60,000 bases of DNA from Adiantum capillus-veneris (lineage: Eukaryota; Streptophyta; Polypodiopsida; Polypodiales; Pteridaceae). The translations under genes and the position numbers were made by a program. Numbering within the stretch: the stretch's first letter is position 1; every line of letters begins with the position of its first letter. The stretch is taken from the NCBI GenBank assembly GCA_014529385.2, contig CM043944.1, forward strand, positions 174,359,240 to 174,419,239, given 5' to 3'. Shown here one piece after another: positions 59,132 to 60,000 of this stretch. The notes under the pieces were generated by a model that was not told the origin of the DNA, did not search any database, and saw nothing but the letters and a program-made list of their open reading frames with translations.

Positions 59132-59739
59132 CATGATCCCAGGCTGTGATTCACTCTCCAGTCTCGAAGCTGAGGAAGAGAGCAGGCAATCAAAATGTTC
59201 TGTCTCCGACTTGGAAGTTACAAAAAGTGAGAACAAGAAACACGAATATACGCAAGAGATTTTCGAGGCGGGGGTAAATTAAATAGTATACGTAGAACAA
59301 ATTATTTGGAAAAATAAGGGAATGAAGTTGGATATTTAGATCTATTTATAGATGTACCTATCTCTACCTTTCCCACATTTGTTCCCCTCCCCGCTTTACC
59401 ATATGAAATAGACTCAGCTTTGGTAGGGATAACTGAGTAGTGTATCTACATCATTTCATTCTCGAGTATAACGCCATTCACTTGAATGATAATGTTTGGG
59501 ACGAAATAACCCTCATTGAAATTCTGCAATTTAGGAGAAAAAGTGATGCAAACAAAGTTGGGTACAACCTTTTCTTTTTTAGATGCAGGGCTTAAAAATT
59601 ACAATTTCTAGAATTGAGAAACTAGATGAGGTTGAGACAGATTCGGAAGCAAATTTATAGCAAACAGAATCTCATTGATTGGGGGCGTAGATTCTTATCT
59701 GCAATTTAGAGAATTTACTCCCTTCATGATCTCGATGGG

Positions 59740-59774
59740 GAGCCGTATGAAGATCTAAGTTCATGTACGGTTTT
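59740..59774 (+). other. Group II intron domain V of ndhA
   Basis: GAGCCGTATGAA pairs with TTCATGTACGGTTTT around an 8-nt loop, the canonical short hairpin of plastid group II introns. Domain VI and the 3' splice site (CTATCTTTAT) follow within 40 bases. Confidence 0.85.
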
Positions 59775-59810
59775 GAAATAGAGGCGGGAGAATCCGTCGA
59801 CTATCTTTAT

Positions 59811-60000
59811 CCGGTAGCTTGAGTACAGTTGATATAGTTGAGACACAATCCAAATATGGTTTTTGGGGGTGGAATCTGTGGCGTCAGCCAATAGGATTTA
59901 TAGCCTTTTTCATCTCTTCATTGGCACAATGTGAGAGATTGCCATTTGACTTGCCAGAGGCGGAGGAGGAGTTAGTGGCTGGTTACCAAACTGAATATTC
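59811..60000 (+). CDS. ndhA: ndhA exon 2, partial (NDH-complex subunit 1)
   Basis: The frame starting in the second codon reads [20 protein letters not shown], then [40 protein letters not shown] and EY to the window edge, without stops. In plastids this is a membrane subunit of the NADH dehydrogenase-like complex (homologue of complex I ND1), encoded with one group II intron. Conserved motifs of the quinone-side helix segment ([18 protein letters not shown]) are intact. The exact splice point may lie one to three bases off. As a nuclear copy it is presumably not expressed. Confidence 0.88.

Larger units (their letters stand above)
59260..60000 (+). other. ndhA: Plastid-derived DNA (NUPT) with ndhA intron and exon 2
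   Basis: The right edge carries plastid ndhA: a group II intron 3' part with domain V and the start of exon 2 in an open frame. It continues beyond the window. The left border lies somewhere between 59130 and about 59300; I cannot fix it because I do not have the plastid intron to compare. Confidence 0.8.

Overview
This 60 kb window is nuclear DNA of a land plant and is almost entirely transposable elements, mostly nested and decayed. It holds Ty1/copia and Ty3/gypsy LTR retrotransposons, a CACTA (En/Spm) DNA transposon, a LINE 3' end, small inverted-repeat elements, long microsatellites and, at the right edge, plastid DNA carrying ndhA. I found no convincing host gene, operon, CRISPR array or tRNA/rRNA gene. 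The ndhA segment implies a lineage whose plastid keeps, or recently kept, ndh genes, which argues against Pinaceae and gnetophytes. The LINE C-terminus and the gypsy with two RNase H domains would suit a large-genome plant, possibly non-flowering, but I cannot name the species.

Layout. 1-3940: internally deleted gypsy (Gypsy-1) with a 677-bp inverted-repeat insertion in its integrase. 3941-5228: 5' part of a copia (Copia-1). 5229-5767: minus-strand LTR. 6798-12261: full-length minus-strand copia (Copia-2) with TSD GAATA. 13355-15200: copia RT-RNase H (Copia-3) and its LTR, followed by a structure of inverted and direct repeats. 16217-20750: nearly featureless. 21060-25371: Copia-4, whose 3' LTR is followed directly by a primer-binding site. 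25655-33110: old minus-strand Copia-5, interrupted by the nearly complete plus-strand Copia-6 (25851-31086, TSD TTATA). 33135-41800: Gypsy-2, a Tat-like gypsy with a second RNase H before integrase. 42925-44560: Copia-7, same family as Copia-5. 45836-49202: an LTR with a tRNA-Asp-type primer site and a non-coding interior of diverged tandem repeats. 49203-51427: Gypsy-3 LTR and leader only. 51428-51713: minus-strand gypsy RT fragment. 51714-57272 or beyond: CACTA element with a Tnp2 transposase and a second transposase-associated ORF. 57612-58630: LINE 3' end. 58626-59129: TC/TA microsatellites. About 59260-60000: plastid ndhA intron and exon 2.

Every retroelement reading frame carries stops, frameshifts or deletions. 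Copia-6 and Copia-2 are the youngest-looking, since TSDs, both LTRs, PBS and PPT are all recognisable. Because the elements interrupt one another, relative insertion order can be read at several places (Copia-6 after Copia-5; the CACTA after the Gypsy-4 fragment; the small element after Gypsy-1). All domain assignments come from reading translations by eye; no database search was run.
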